Shown here in pieces: positions 13,132 through 24,563 of a DNA stretch of 64,000 bases. A program made the position numbers and the translations under genes. The DNA is from Lepidonotus clava (taxonomy: Eukaryota > Annelida > Polychaeta > Phyllodocida > Polynoidae): NCBI GenBank assembly GCA_936440205.1, contig OW387133.1, positions 52,044,374 through 52,108,373 on the forward strand, written 5' to 3'. A model generated the notes under the pieces. The model saw only the letters and a list, made by a program, of their open reading frames with translations. It did no database searches and was not told where the DNA came from. Position 1 is the first letter of the stretch; each line of letters begins with the position of its first letter.

Positions 13132-15731
13132 GTAGGTATCCATGAAGTGAAATCCAGCAGGGTAAGGTAAACGCAGAGTATGTCTGGCGGCTCTGCAACC
13201 ACAGTAAAAAATCACAAAAATCTAAGATTGGCTCTTAACTAGCACTTGTACTGGACAACCTAGTTTTTCAATCTTTGAACGAAAAGTGTCATTTTAGAGG
13301 GAGCACCCTTACCTGGTCAGAGAGGGGACATTGTTAAAACATCATTATTGTCTGGACCCTGTGCACTGGATACTGGATAGTTTTCCTTCGTCAGAGATGA
13401 ACATTGTTTTGGAAAAAAAAAACACGACACTTACACAGCCAACTTTTATTGAACATTCAATAACAATACAATACAAATTTTATTCACAGCCCTTATGGGG
13501 GGCAAAGGAAAGAAACGGAAAACAACAACGATTAAGTGTTGGTTCTTGCTCATTCCTTTCACCATTTTGACTTGTCTTGACCCTGGATGAGTCGTGGGCC
13601 TCGTCAGCTCATGTGACACGCACCCAACCCAGGGAACAGACATACCGGGGGTGGACATATCTCACGGTGGCCAGTGTCTCTGTGGGTCACTGCATGGTTT
13701 GACTTTCCGACCACTGGTCAAAACATGACAGAAGCCCTCGTCTGGAACGGTTCAAGATCACTCAAAGATAGTTGACTGTGCTTGTGGGACATGGATTCAA
13801 CATTTTCTCATCTAAGACATATGATATATATTGACTGATAGTAAAACACTTTTGTAAGACTAATTAGAGGCAACACGGCAGAACGTCCGAAATGAAGAGG
13901 CAGTCAAAATGAAGAGGAATAAATGTACATCACAAACTACTTTTGTGATAGAACTTTGACAGTAAAATTGAAAACTGCAATTCAACTCAAAAACCTAGAA
14001 TAAGAAAATATGTAACAATTTAACAATATAAACCCCTTCTAGCCAAAACCCATATTCCCTACATTTCATGAAGTAAACAAAAACTCTGACTCAGAAACCC
14101 TTAGCCTACTCTGTGTGGGGGCCTCTTATCACACAGTAGCAGATGTCTTTGAGACCCCCTCAGCATCCTCTTTTGGTTTTCTTCCGGGAGAATACGGAGA
14201 ATACCAACACTATACCCTTAACTGCATATGGAAATCATGGGCTTGCTCCTTGGGGTGGAATATTGGTTGCAAAGCCATCTGTAGGGGGGCTAATCTGGGG
14301 CTATGTGGCAAACCCTCTTAAATGAAGGTTAGGAAAGCAGTCTTTCGGAAGTCAGGAAGGAACCCATAGGAGGGGCACGTGTTTCTAGGATTATCAGTTG
14401 ACTTACCTGAAATCTGTGGAAGATTAGCTTAGAAATCTACAGAGGCTTATCAGTTAGAACCAGTTGGGAAAACTAGTAGACCTTTCCAACCGAAATTGTT
14501 AGCATCTTGCCCATTTTTTGCTTTGTAAAGTAGTTCTTTGTACACAGTAAACTATGTTAAGGAGAAACACACAGTGTGGTTCACCAATGTGCAGGAACAG
14601 TTCGGTTAAAAGGTCGGGCATGTTCATACTTCTTTGTCTAAACACTTTACTTATTTTTCACATAAGCACTATTAGTACTATAGCAGGGTTGTCCTCCAAT
14701 CTGCTGGCACTAAGAAGTACACTTATAAGGTTCAGTTTGGGTATTGTAAGGGAAATTGATTAAATTGCAATATCATACTGTTACACACTAGTTAGGAATA
14801 ACCATTGCCTTATTTAAGTAATCGCATGAAACAGATGATAAAATAATGCAATAACTTTTAACAAGACTATTCTGCCAACAGATCGAAGTAGGAACTCATG
14901 TAATTTGTGCTGTTTTTGGTGAATTAACGGTTGTCTTAACCTATATAGCATATCATACCCAACTGTTGGCATTCCCTTCCGGATGAACGATGTTAACCAA
15001 TAAGGATACGCACTCTCTCCATTGCCTGCAGGCTAACTTTTACGCTCATACAGGCGTTCTGCTCATGCACTACTGCAGGTAAGCCTGGAGTGCAATGACA
15101 TTTAACCACATGTTCAGAAAGGGCAAAAAGAACAGCCCCTTGTATAGGTCTCGGTCCTTGTCCAAATTCAATATTTTCTTTTCACATAGTGTAAAACCTT
15201 TCTTTAGTCAGATCCGAGGAAACTGTATCTATAAAAGAAAGCTTTTCCCCTCCTTTATATCTATATCATAAAGAATATATATATACATGATTGTATATAT
15301 TATTTAGTCTTGGAGGCATTCTAGTTTACAGAACAAGGAAGGAACAGCCCAAGTGGTGGGGGTCACTAAACCTTCATAATTGATCTCAATCTTAATATCA
15401 TATGTAAAATGTTAGATTTCCATTTAGATTAATGCACAACCTGGCAGTGGTTGGACCAAAGTGGGATCGAGTGGGGCAAGGTCCGTCTATATAAGACATG
15501 CTTGACCGCACAATTTGGGATTGGATCTTGGCCACTGGCAGAAGTCCGATCTTATAATTACCCGAAATTCCTCATTTATTAATGGCCGATATATCATCCC
15601 GTCGACGGCCCATCCGATAAAATCAACCCTTAGTTACAACTACGTCATTCGATCTTTCAAGAGAGATATTCTATTAAATGTCAATCGCATATTGACCTTT
15701 CTGTACCCTTAATGCCACTAGACAAAATACG
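13132..15731. other. No supported gene
   Basis: Includes a few open frames of 40-70 codons (for example near 13570-13690) on both strands that cannot be told from chance. No repeat structure recognised. Confidence 0.4.
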
Positions 15732-15735
15732 TTAA

Positions 15736-16077
15736 CCCTTTAGACCCCACAGGATGTACACCTGAACTGCTTGATTTCCCCGGGATTTCCCCGAATTTCC
15801 CTCCAGAATTCCCTAAATTCCTTGAACTGGAGGAAATTCAAAGACCAACCCTACACATCAACAAAAGTTATTGAAATGGGACTTGTAACATTAGATAGGA
15901 AATTGAATCAGCTTTTAAATGATATATTGGTCGTTTTTGTATGTTGAATATTCATGAAGATGTTTTCCTTGGAAAAATGTGGATAAATTATGGGAAAATG
16001 TACGTTTTTCCAGGGGGCTTCGGCCAGATCGGGGAGCACACCATCGGGCGGATAGGGCCGGATTGGGGTCTAAAGGG
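15736..16077. mobile_element. TTAA-flanked MITE, piggyBac-like
   Basis: 342 bp with 14-bp perfect inverted ends (CCCTTTAGACCCCA and its complement) bordered on both sides by TTAA (15732-15735, 16078-16081). TTAA target duplication and CCC-starting ends are piggyBac hallmarks. No transposase frame, so non-autonomous. The interior begins with imperfect repeats of GATTTCCCC. Confidence 0.85.
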
Positions 16078-16081
16078 TTAA

Positions 16082-19000
16082 ACCTTTATATATTCACAGA
16101 TATGTATATGCCTTGATATAATTTAAGGTTGATTATTTAATAATAGTCGATATAGATACTTGATCATATCTCATCTCCAATCAGTGCAACTATGGAACAT
16201 ACTAAGTAGACGATGTATAGATTATGTGTTAAGCCCTAGGAGTGACCAGTCTGGGAATAGATGGTCAGTTGTCCACCCATATCCTGCACATGGGAGACAT
16301 TATCGTGTCGCCTAGGGGACTGACCACACACAATGTGTTAATATAGTCCGCGTCACATACGGCATATCAATAAAGTCAGTGTGTTATAAATCAGGTGTGC
16401 TTCCTAGAGGACACGTAGCTAACTTTGGCGTCATGGGTAGGTACAAGCAACCGATACAAATTAGGAATCATTTTATTTGGCACACATCGTGTCCAAGGTA
16501 TAAGGGCGCAATGGGAGTCATGCTTTTACAGACATAATATACATATGGTCTGCATGCGGCAATTGGTCATGCACGCACTTGGTGGCAAATACTTGATATT
16601 TTTTAAAGCAACACCAATAGGCCTTGTGCAGCCAATTTCCAGAGAACCTATGATGGGATTATTCATCGTGGCTGTATCTGCCGGCAATATAATTATTATG
16701 TCAGAAAAGTTGCAATTCAAAATAATGGTTAACCAAGGACAGCGTCCAGTCTCTCTGTGAGGAATGTGGCAAGAATCGATGACACATACAGAGACATATA
16801 GTCATCGTAAAGTAGGCATATAACTTTTAAGCCAAGCAACCAAGTGTCCATTGGTCTGATTAACTGCTGAGTGCATGTGTTATTGTGGGTGATCTTTCCC
16901 CCGTGAACTGCGACGACCAACCCAATAGATTCATGTGAAGAAAACGACCCCCACCCATACACAGCTGCCCCTGTCCCTCCCGGCTTGTCCCCTCACCCCT
17001 GACCTACGTATACCACTGACCACCTGGCCCCCCGGGTGGTGATCCCTCCAGTAGGGAACCCGACCACCACCCTACACCTTCAGACCCCATCACCCCTAAC
17101 CCACAGGAGCCTGGAGGACATGGACCCGCCTCCAGTACAGACGGCAAAGGTCACCCCGTCCCAACCTACCCCGACCTGGGTCGAGCCGTGCAAGAATTCG
17201 CTTAGCATGGTGACAGTCACTCTTAGAACCTTGATCAGATCCCACCTATACGTTGGGACATTATATTGGAACAATCGATCAAGAACTGGCAATGATATCC
17301 AAATTTGCTATGAATTTGGATTGAGCGACGAAGGCATATTTTGAATCTATTATAATTGCATTTTCCCAATGGCTCCATAGTCTGTTAAGAAATGGAAATG
17401 TTTCTCTAATAACTATTTGATAATTGACTGTAAAATGACTGTGATTATGTAATCATTATCGGGGAAAGAGAAATTCATCGATGTTGAACCAAAAGAACAA
17501 ATCAAAAGGTCGCAAGCAGCACCAATCCAATTTCATTAGATTACCTCAGCGTGCTCAGGCCATGCTGGAAAGACGCCGATATCTGATCACCAGCAATGTA
17601 AACGGACCTGGATGCTGAAGGGCTACAACCGGAGGGTATTGGGGTAGCTTGATGATGAGGTATACTCAAAAATCCTCTAAAGGTTAATTGTGAAATACTG
17701 CAATATACTGAAATAGAAGGTCTGCAAATTGTTCATATAATATTGCAAAAGTCGCCTCCCAGAAAGGAAAACAATCACAAACAGGGCACCAGTCGGACAG
17801 GTTACAGATTCCGGAGAGCAACATGAGCAGGTTCAGTCGGCCGAATGGAGAACAAAATAACCCTAACATCACCCAGTTATGTAACCTGCCGCAGTGCGGG
17901 GTGGACTGTCGAGTGGACGGCCGGGCCCAAGGCATTCCCGGGATCCGGTGACAAAGTGCACTGAGGGGCACGCGGGGTACGCCTCTGAGGGAAATGGTAC
18001 GGTAACGATGATTCAGTAATACACACAGTAGGGGTTGGGCTGTGATGCACCTACCGAGGGGGAATATGGCGGGATTTAAAAAAATTTTTTTTTTTGCCGG
18101 AACCCGAAAAAGGTGCGAGTAATCTTACCTGCTAGATAAACACACCCCAAGTTGGGTGTGCTATTTTTAACCAACGATTCTAGGCTACAAATCGAGATAT
18201 TCTTTAGCACTTTACTTGACTTCCCCAAAATATACCCTCACACTTTGTAATTATTATTAGGTTCCGATACACTGCAGGCATATATCGTATAGATACGTGT
18301 AGTCGGAACTATGTGTGTACGAACCTAGAACCTATATCGTGCGACCCTTGACCTATAGACCTTGGACAGTCCGAATTCACGCATAAAAGCCATTGGGCTT
18401 GGCGCCCTGGGCCATCTCCCCACACCTCCTGCCAAACGATACCCAGGTGGGTGCGGGGAGTAGCCGGTAGTCACCGGTTTGATGGGATCTTCTCAGGTAC
18501 AGGCGACCATTACATCAACATCATCACCACCCTGAGGCATAACATGCGTTTTGGATGTTGTTACTGGGCCAGCACCACCCAATGCTACAACCATTGACCT
18601 ATAGCGAGCCTTGTTGATTGTTCATTGTTTGCTTCACAGCCGAATGATACACACTTGTGTCTGGGCTGTGTTGTGTTTCAACTTTGTCGTTGGCAACTTC
18701 TTTGTTGTCAAGGGAAAGCAACATTCGAAATGTTTAAATGGGTAGAAGGGGAGATGTAAACTGCAAGAACAAAAAGTCCAGGAATTCCAGAGAGTGCCGT
18801 TACACCAACGGATTGGCGGTAAAAAATACACGACCAACGCTGTTACAGCTGTTAACTGTTCATATGGGAATAGGAACAAACATCGATTATACAAAATACA
18901 AATATGTTTGCTCGATCAACTATTCATGATAGTCTACTGCATGATCATTAGATTAGGTGGCTGAATAAATTAATGTTAGAAAAAAAGACCTATGCACACA

Positions 19001-20005
19001 ATAGCTAATGTAATTTTAAGCACATACACTTTCCCACTTAATTCTCAGGTGTTGTATCAGTTTCTCATATATATTTGTGCGGCCTCAGACAGTCTGTCCT
19101 CAGCCAGAACTAAGGTATATCGTGTTGCCCGGGACGCTGACTTTTAATGTGTTCATAAGATCCAAGCACCCTAACCGTTAAAACGTCGACAGTATATGGG
19201 GAACAGATGTTGTTTGGGCGGTGGATCATCTGAGATGGGGAAACTAGGTGATATTTACGGAACCCTATTTTCAAACGGACTGTCCGTCTTCATGCGTGCT
19301 TCTACTCCGGATGCTGCACTACCGTAAAATTCGGCCCAACACCAACAACAATTTCTAAATAAATTTGCATTGATATGTATACCAATTATAAGATACTGAT
19401 TTTGTTCAGACAGCAGATCGATTTAAAATAGAACTTGTAAGGGGGGCAAAGACAATGTAGAGCTCAAAGTTGCAGAACCTTGTAAACTCAACTGAAACCA
19501 AAGAAATATTCTGAGACTCTGGATTGGGTCTAGGTAATGCTAATATACCGAAAAGGTAGCTTCACTTGTTTGTAAATAAAAATGGATTATTTACGGGTCA
19601 CATTAACTGAAACCAACGGTGACAAAGGAATCCTGACAAAGCTAGTTTCCATATTTTAGATTTTACTATACAGGCATGAGTTCACAGTAGACATCTATCT
19701 TTATGGTTATTTGATTTTGCAAAAGTTTCGCCATTATGTATTGCTTCTGGCTCCCCATTGGCCAACATTCTACATTATAATCACAGTATACTGTAATAGA
19801 AAAAGCAGTTCAGCCTCTGGGCCAAGAGGAGAGGAAGTGGATCTCTACAGGCTTTGCAACACAAAGATAAGGGGCAGACCAGCATGATATCAGCTTTGGA
19901 TGCATCTTTTTTTGGGAGGCTCTTGAGCAGTTGAGTAGCTCTTTGCTGCACGTGGTGAGTCATACCTGCCGAGCCCTGAGCTGCTCCCAGGTTAGATCCT
20001 GACTC
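16082..20005. other. No supported gene; C-rich patch at 16970-17205
   Basis: The C-rich patch keeps two plus-strand frames and one minus-strand frame open at once, so openness is not evidence of coding. A short hairpin (CACACCC...GGGTGTG) lies near 18150. Nothing else. Confidence 0.4.
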
Positions 20006-20110
20006 GAGACGGCCCCCTGAGACGGCCCCCGGAGACGGCCCTCAGGTGACGGCTCCAGGTGACGGCTCCAGGAGACGGCCCCCTGAGACGGCTCCAGGAG
20101 ACGGCCCCCT
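20006..20110. repeat. 13-14-bp GC-rich minisatellite
   Basis: About eight copies of GAGACGGCCCCCT or GTGACGGCTCCAG in a row. Strikingly CpG-rich in an AT-rich neighbourhood. Minus-strand frames across it are a by-product of the repeat. Confidence 0.85.
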
Positions 20111-20288
20111 GCTGTCCTCGTGCCCCCCCCCCCCCATCCATATGCATCCTGCACTTCCTACTTCCCACTTTTCTCAGGTGAACTGAAAACCCCCACTCCC
20201 CTTGCATGGGTTTTGTTTGTGCACGCCAATCTGAATTTGTAGAGATTCTTGTGCTTGGAGAGTGATAAGGAGAAGCCACCCGCTGAGG

Positions 20289-20319
20289 TCACGTGCTACT
20301 TCCGTGAAATGTGATTGGT
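20289..20319. promoter_or_regulatory. Promoter-like motif cluster
   Basis: Within 31 bp: TCACGTG (E-box, 20289-20295), ACTTCCG (ETS site, 20298-20304) and ATTGG (inverted CCAAT, within 20312-20319). Such clusters mark housekeeping start sites. Direction cannot be told. It lies 4.1 kb before the first recognised kinesin exon and could serve the missing exon 1. Confidence 0.35.
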
Positions 20320-20516
20320 TAACAGCTGTTTAAAGACGCATTTCGGGGGGTCATTACATCTGGGCATTGAGCTTTGTTTCGGTACGATGCGCTTGTCAAA
20401 TAAATAGGGATAGGGGCCAGAATGTTTGAAGGGGGCAGAAGTTTGAAAGGAGAGGGGATATTCAAATCTGAAACCTGTGATTAGTGACTGACAACTTGAA
20501 TCATCAAAGTTTTTTT

Positions 20517-20688
20517 CAGGAGCGGATTGAGGGGGGCGTGCAGGGCGCACGCCCGCCCTGGTGCACGCCCCCCTTTTTTTGCCCAAATATTACCTTTTTT
20601 AATGTAAAATTCCTGGGCACGGAGGGCCAGGGAACATTCTTGCTATAGCACGCCCCCCCGCCTTTGAAAATTCCTGGATCCACCCCTG
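20517..20688. mobile_element. Short MITE-like element, GCGGAT family, copy 2
   Basis: Starts CAGGAGCGGATTGAGG and ends with the complement of CAGGGGTGGATCCAGGAATT. G- and C-rich arms flank an AT-rich middle. Bordered by T runs, so the target duplication cannot be read. Confidence 0.7.
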
Positions 20689-20840
20689 GTTTTTAATGTT
20701 ATTTGCTTAAATAGGCCTAATGGAGCATAATATATACTACAAAACAATCTTAATGGTTAATTCAAACCCACATTGACATGTGTTGGTCTCCCACAAGCTG
20801 ATAGCATGTCTGTGGTTCCCCGTCCACGATGGTCGGTTAA

Positions 20841-21438
20841 GGGGGGTTTACACAGGCCGATAAAATCCTTATGATAGGTCCCTTAGGTTAGCCTTACGAT
20901 AATCCCGATAACCTTACGACAATCCCGATAACCTTACGATAATTCCGACGACGTTATCGGCCTGTGTAAACCCAATTTATCGTAGGGAAATCATTGTCTT
21001 AAGGCTGTCATAAGCCTTACGATAATTATCGGGAACAATTCCTTCAGATAATGCAAATTTCAGACGTGTTTGAAATTTTTTGGAAAAAGCTTAGGTGAAT
21101 GACCTTACGATAATGAAATTGGCCTTACGATAATGAAAATACTTGTCTTAAGGCTGTCTATCGGTCTGTGTAAACCCCCCCTGCCTGAATATTCTTATAC
21201 AAATGTATTAGATACTTTCTTTGTCGTAAGCATTCTGTTAAGGATGATGGTTTTATTATCTTAAGGATATTGTCGGGTTGTGTAAACTCTTCATGGCCAT
21301 AGTCCTTACGATAATTCTTACAGATAGCCTACGATAGTGACCTATATAATAATTTTTTTCCTTACGATAATTCATTAACGTAAGGTTAACATAAGGGAAT
21401 TTTCGTAAGGACCCGTTGACGGCCTGTGTAAACCCGCC
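20841..21438. mobile_element. Compound TTAA-flanked MITE rich in TTACGATAA
   Basis: 598 bp bordered by TTAA on both sides (20837-20840, 21439-21442). Inverted ends GGGGGGTTTACACAGGCCG and GGCGGGTTTACACAGGCCG. Copies of the right end also lie inside, near 20951-20971 and 21161-21180, with a decayed one near 21275. CCTTACGATAAT recurs many times between them. The structure looks like several shortened copies of one element in tandem or nested. Confidence 0.8.
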
Positions 21439-21946
21439 TTAATACAGCAAGAAGGTTATGGGTAACGAGCCAACCGCAACAGGGCAAAAAGTGAAGCTGA
21501 TCTTAGCCGTTACAGTCAGTGCATTAAAAATTTCTGATTATTCATGTTATGATATATCTCATTTCAAACCCACAATCTAGCTTCATGCTAGCGTGATAGA
21601 TTGAACTTGGGCCTAATGCTTATGATTTTGAAATTCAAAGATTCCGATGTTGGTAAATCTAATACAGTTTAAATGTTGATAATGCTTTTGAACATTGTCA
21701 TTTGAATCAGATCAAGAAGTATGTGCCCTGTCTACTAAAAATGAGGATGTAAAAAGAAGATATCATATTTTTCAGGATGGCAGATAAAACAGACTTGGTC
21801 TAGTCTGCATAGCTGAACGTGGGGCTAAAGGATATAGGGGTTGCTAAAAATACAAAGGAAAAAAAACTTAAAAACAGTAGCGCACCCAGGAACCGTTTCT
21901 AGGATGAGACGCGCATCCAAGAAGTTCTTTGTCTCACGGGTGTCGG

Positions 21947-21975
21947 GTCACGTGACAAAGAGGTCACCGGAAGTG
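21947..21975. promoter_or_regulatory. Promoter-like E-box and ETS pair
   Basis: GTCACGTGAC (21947-21956) and ACCGGAAGTG (21966-21975), ten bases apart, both perfect textbook sites. An ATG in fair context follows at about 22016 but opens only a 42-codon frame of no recognisable kind. A candidate start region for the kinesin gene 2.5 kb downstream. Confidence 0.4.
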
Positions 21976-22381
21976 GGTTTAGGCCGACTCTAACTGGGTC
22001 AGTGGGAGTAAACAGATGGATACTGATATCGTGTTGATGTCTGCTCATAGGGGGCTTCCTCCAGCAGCCTGCTGGTTTACTACAAAAACACTGAGACTGA
22101 ATATCAGACAGTCACACGAATCACTGATGTATCATATTTAGCATCTTTTAAACCAGCATTCAGCTCTAAGCGTTTTCCTGTATTATTTATCATTTATGGT
22201 GCAACCTAATATTATAGGTGCTCTTCTTCCATAAGTTCCATTCAGTTCGGCGAATTAGCGTGGGTCTCCATTCCCTCCTGACGATTGGTATATAATAGAC
22301 GTAGTGTTGTACAGAGCATCACAATACCTAGAATTGTTGGGAGCTGTATTTGAGATCACTTGATATTTATCACTTGATAAA

Positions 22382-22510
22382 CAGGCGCGGATTTAGACGG
22401 GGGTGGGGGCATGCCAGGTTGACCCCCCACTTTGTTTGACCCAAATATAACATGTAAATTTTGCTGTAGACACCTCCCATCCCATTTTCAAATTCCTGGA
22501 TCAGCTCCTG
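22382..22510. mobile_element. Short MITE-like element, GCGGAT family, copy 3
   Basis: 129 bp, starting CAGGCGCGGATTTAG and ending with the complement of CAGGAGCTGATCCAGGAATT. Flanked by a 5-bp direct repeat ATAAA (22377-22381, 22511-22515), the clearest target duplication in the family. Confidence 0.75.
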
Positions 22511-22516
22511 ATAAAA

Positions 22517-24317
22517 GTCAGTCTTTATAGACATACATAGGCCTATATGCTTTTCATAAGATTTTTACATATTTATGTCACCAATATCTAGTCACGATTA
22601 TGCTTCGTCTGCGTCACTTCTATTTTATGATAGAACATGTACAAGAGTAGGTTAAAAAAACCTGCATTTGCCAAAATGAAATGTTGGATACATTGTATGA
22701 GAGCACGAAATTGCATATTCATAATTATAATTGAAGGAACTATTGGACTACACCTTGAGAACGTTATATTATGATACACAATTTTGAGTACAAATGAATT
22801 CAAATTCTTCTAATGATTCTTTAAGCTGGATGGCGAGTTTATCTATTTCTCTGTGCGAAATTATGATTATGTTAATCTATTCATGACAGATCTCAAAAGT
22901 GACCTCCTCCATACTTCTCACATGTAAGGTCGTGGGAAAGAACACCTCATTCCCACACAGGGGACAGTGAACCGTATCACAGAGAGCCCCTCTCATCGAA
23001 CATTGACCCCCCTGTCTTTTCAACAGGTCGATTGATTCATTACCAATTAAAGCACATAAATATATCCCGTGGCATAATGCAATAATGCTAACCTAGTAGG
23101 GTCCCATGTGCTAAAGTTATTGGTTTTCTCTCAGGTCTGCAAAAGAAACTCCTCTTTTCCTTCAACATGATGGCATATCATATCATATCGTCCTTTATGC
23201 AGATAACACAGTATCATGTCGCACGGACTGTAGGCTCAGAACGAAATTAATTTTCCTCAATGATCTCTCAATTATGATCCAATACAGTGATATCTGTTCA
23301 GTTAATTATGAATAATGTTCAAGTAAAAACTGTTGTAGTTATAACTCTGTATCGTATGTACAATTACTGTATGTATTGTGTACTAAATTATATCTGACAA
23401 CTATTTCATAATAATTTTAGGTCTACTTTTCATTTTGGGCCATTTGTGACGCGCTAGAGAAAATAGATGATGTTTGATGTGGATTCATTCTTTTCATGGC
23501 TTCTACAAATGATGAGCTAACGGCTGATAGTGCTTGATCGGATAGCTATACCCGGCCTGCTATTATTATCTGAGATCCAGTATTTAAGAGATACAGTTGG
23601 ATCATCATTATCCGTATCAACCTGCCTGCTTATGTGCCAGACATTGTGATTTGACTGGGCAGATGGCTTAGTCTTAATCCTCTCAACTGGGGGTAGTAAG
23701 ATAGGGGGATTTTGTATGTGAGAATCTGTTATTTCGATATCACCTGCATTGATGAGTTTATCAGAGAACTGACACTCTGGTAGCACCGTCTTATATAACG
23801 ATTCGTGATCACACAAAATAGAACGAAAAGCCATTAGTGTCATGATGTGTAACGTTATTCAAATAAGTGTGCAGTGGAAAACCATTAATTGATTGAAGTA
23901 TGTTTTCCACATTATCAAGTTATGATGTTGTCTTGTTAGTTTTCCAAAAGTTTTTTTAAATGGCTTTGCCTTGTATACCAATCAGGGTAGGTTATCGATA
24001 CACTCGAAGATATCATACATCTAATCACCTTTATTATTGTAAAAGAAATCATATAAACGCTCACCACAGGCATTTGATAAAATACCTTTGCAATACCTTT
24101 GCAATTCTCTCCAGCATTATCAATTAAGGCCAGTTGACAGAATCTTGGGGGGGGGGGGGGGGTCTTGGAATAACGACCATCTCAATGGCTTTAAAACAAT
24201 TGTCCTAATCAACCAATAGCCTCCCTTTCAAAGATGGTGGTCTCATAAATAGTCATATCTGGTAGTAGTGGCTGATAAAATAAACAACAGGAGTGAAGCT
24301 ATTATATCGCCATACTT
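22517..24317. other. Stretch before the P-loop exon; missing kinesin exons not seen
   Basis: AT-rich, with a G run near 24147-24161. I looked for the expected VRVRP and FTYDFSF exons on the plus strand and found none. Confidence 0.4.
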
Positions 24318-24446
24318 TTGTTTCTCCACTAGCTTACCCCTTGTTTCTTGTCTGTTTGAGCTGTTTTTCCGCTATCTTACCCATTGTTTTTTGTCTGTTT
24401 CAACTGTTTCTCCACTAACTAACCCCTTGTTTCTTGTCTGTTTCAG
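24318..24446 (+). repeat. Three tandem 43-bp units spanning the acceptor of the P-loop exon
   Basis: Units at 24318-24360, 24361-24403 and 24404-24446 each carry a pyrimidine run, CTTGTTTCTTGTCTGTTT, and end in GAG, CAA and CAG respectively, followed by CTGTT. The exon itself starts CTGTTCC, so the repeat unit looks like a duplicated 3' splice site including the first exon bases. Only the last unit ends in a good acceptor. Confidence 0.85.
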
Positions 24447-24563
24447 CTGTTCCAAGACCTGGGGACGGAGGTGCTACAGGCGGCCTTCGAGGGCTACAAC
24501 GCCTGTCTGTTCGCCTACGGCCAGACGGGCTCGGGCAAGACGCACACCATGATGGGCTACACG
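24447..24563 (+). CDS. kif16b: kif16b exon: P-loop of the motor domain
   Basis: 117 nt, phase 0 at both ends, 39 residues starting [18 protein letters not shown]. Contains [15 protein letters not shown], the Walker A nucleotide-binding loop of kinesins. Acceptor TTTCAG and donor ACG|GTAGGC. It equals the third coding exon of vertebrate KIF16B (VFKTLGTDVVKSAFEGYN), so two coding exons should lie upstream. GC-rich against AT-rich flanks. The acceptor is the last of three tandem 43-bp units. Confidence 0.95.

Noticed and set aside
17052-17205. C-rich open stretch reading TPSDPITPNPQEPGGHGPAS as a possible terminal exon
   Set aside because: Two plus-strand frames and one minus-strand frame are open together because C-rich DNA has few stops; no motif and no partner exon.
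17823-17951. 42-codon frame starting MSRFSRPNGEQNNPNITQLC
   Set aside because: Short, another plus-strand frame is equally open upstream, and there are no good splice borders.
19050-19116. Segment after TTAATTCTCAG that might be a missing kinesin exon
   Set aside because: Two frames are open but neither resembles VRVRP or FTYDFSF of kinesin-3 motors, and the donor is weak.
19992-20279. Minus-strand frame of 95 codons
   Set aside because: Runs through the GACGGCCCC minisatellite and begins with GTG; a repeat by-product.
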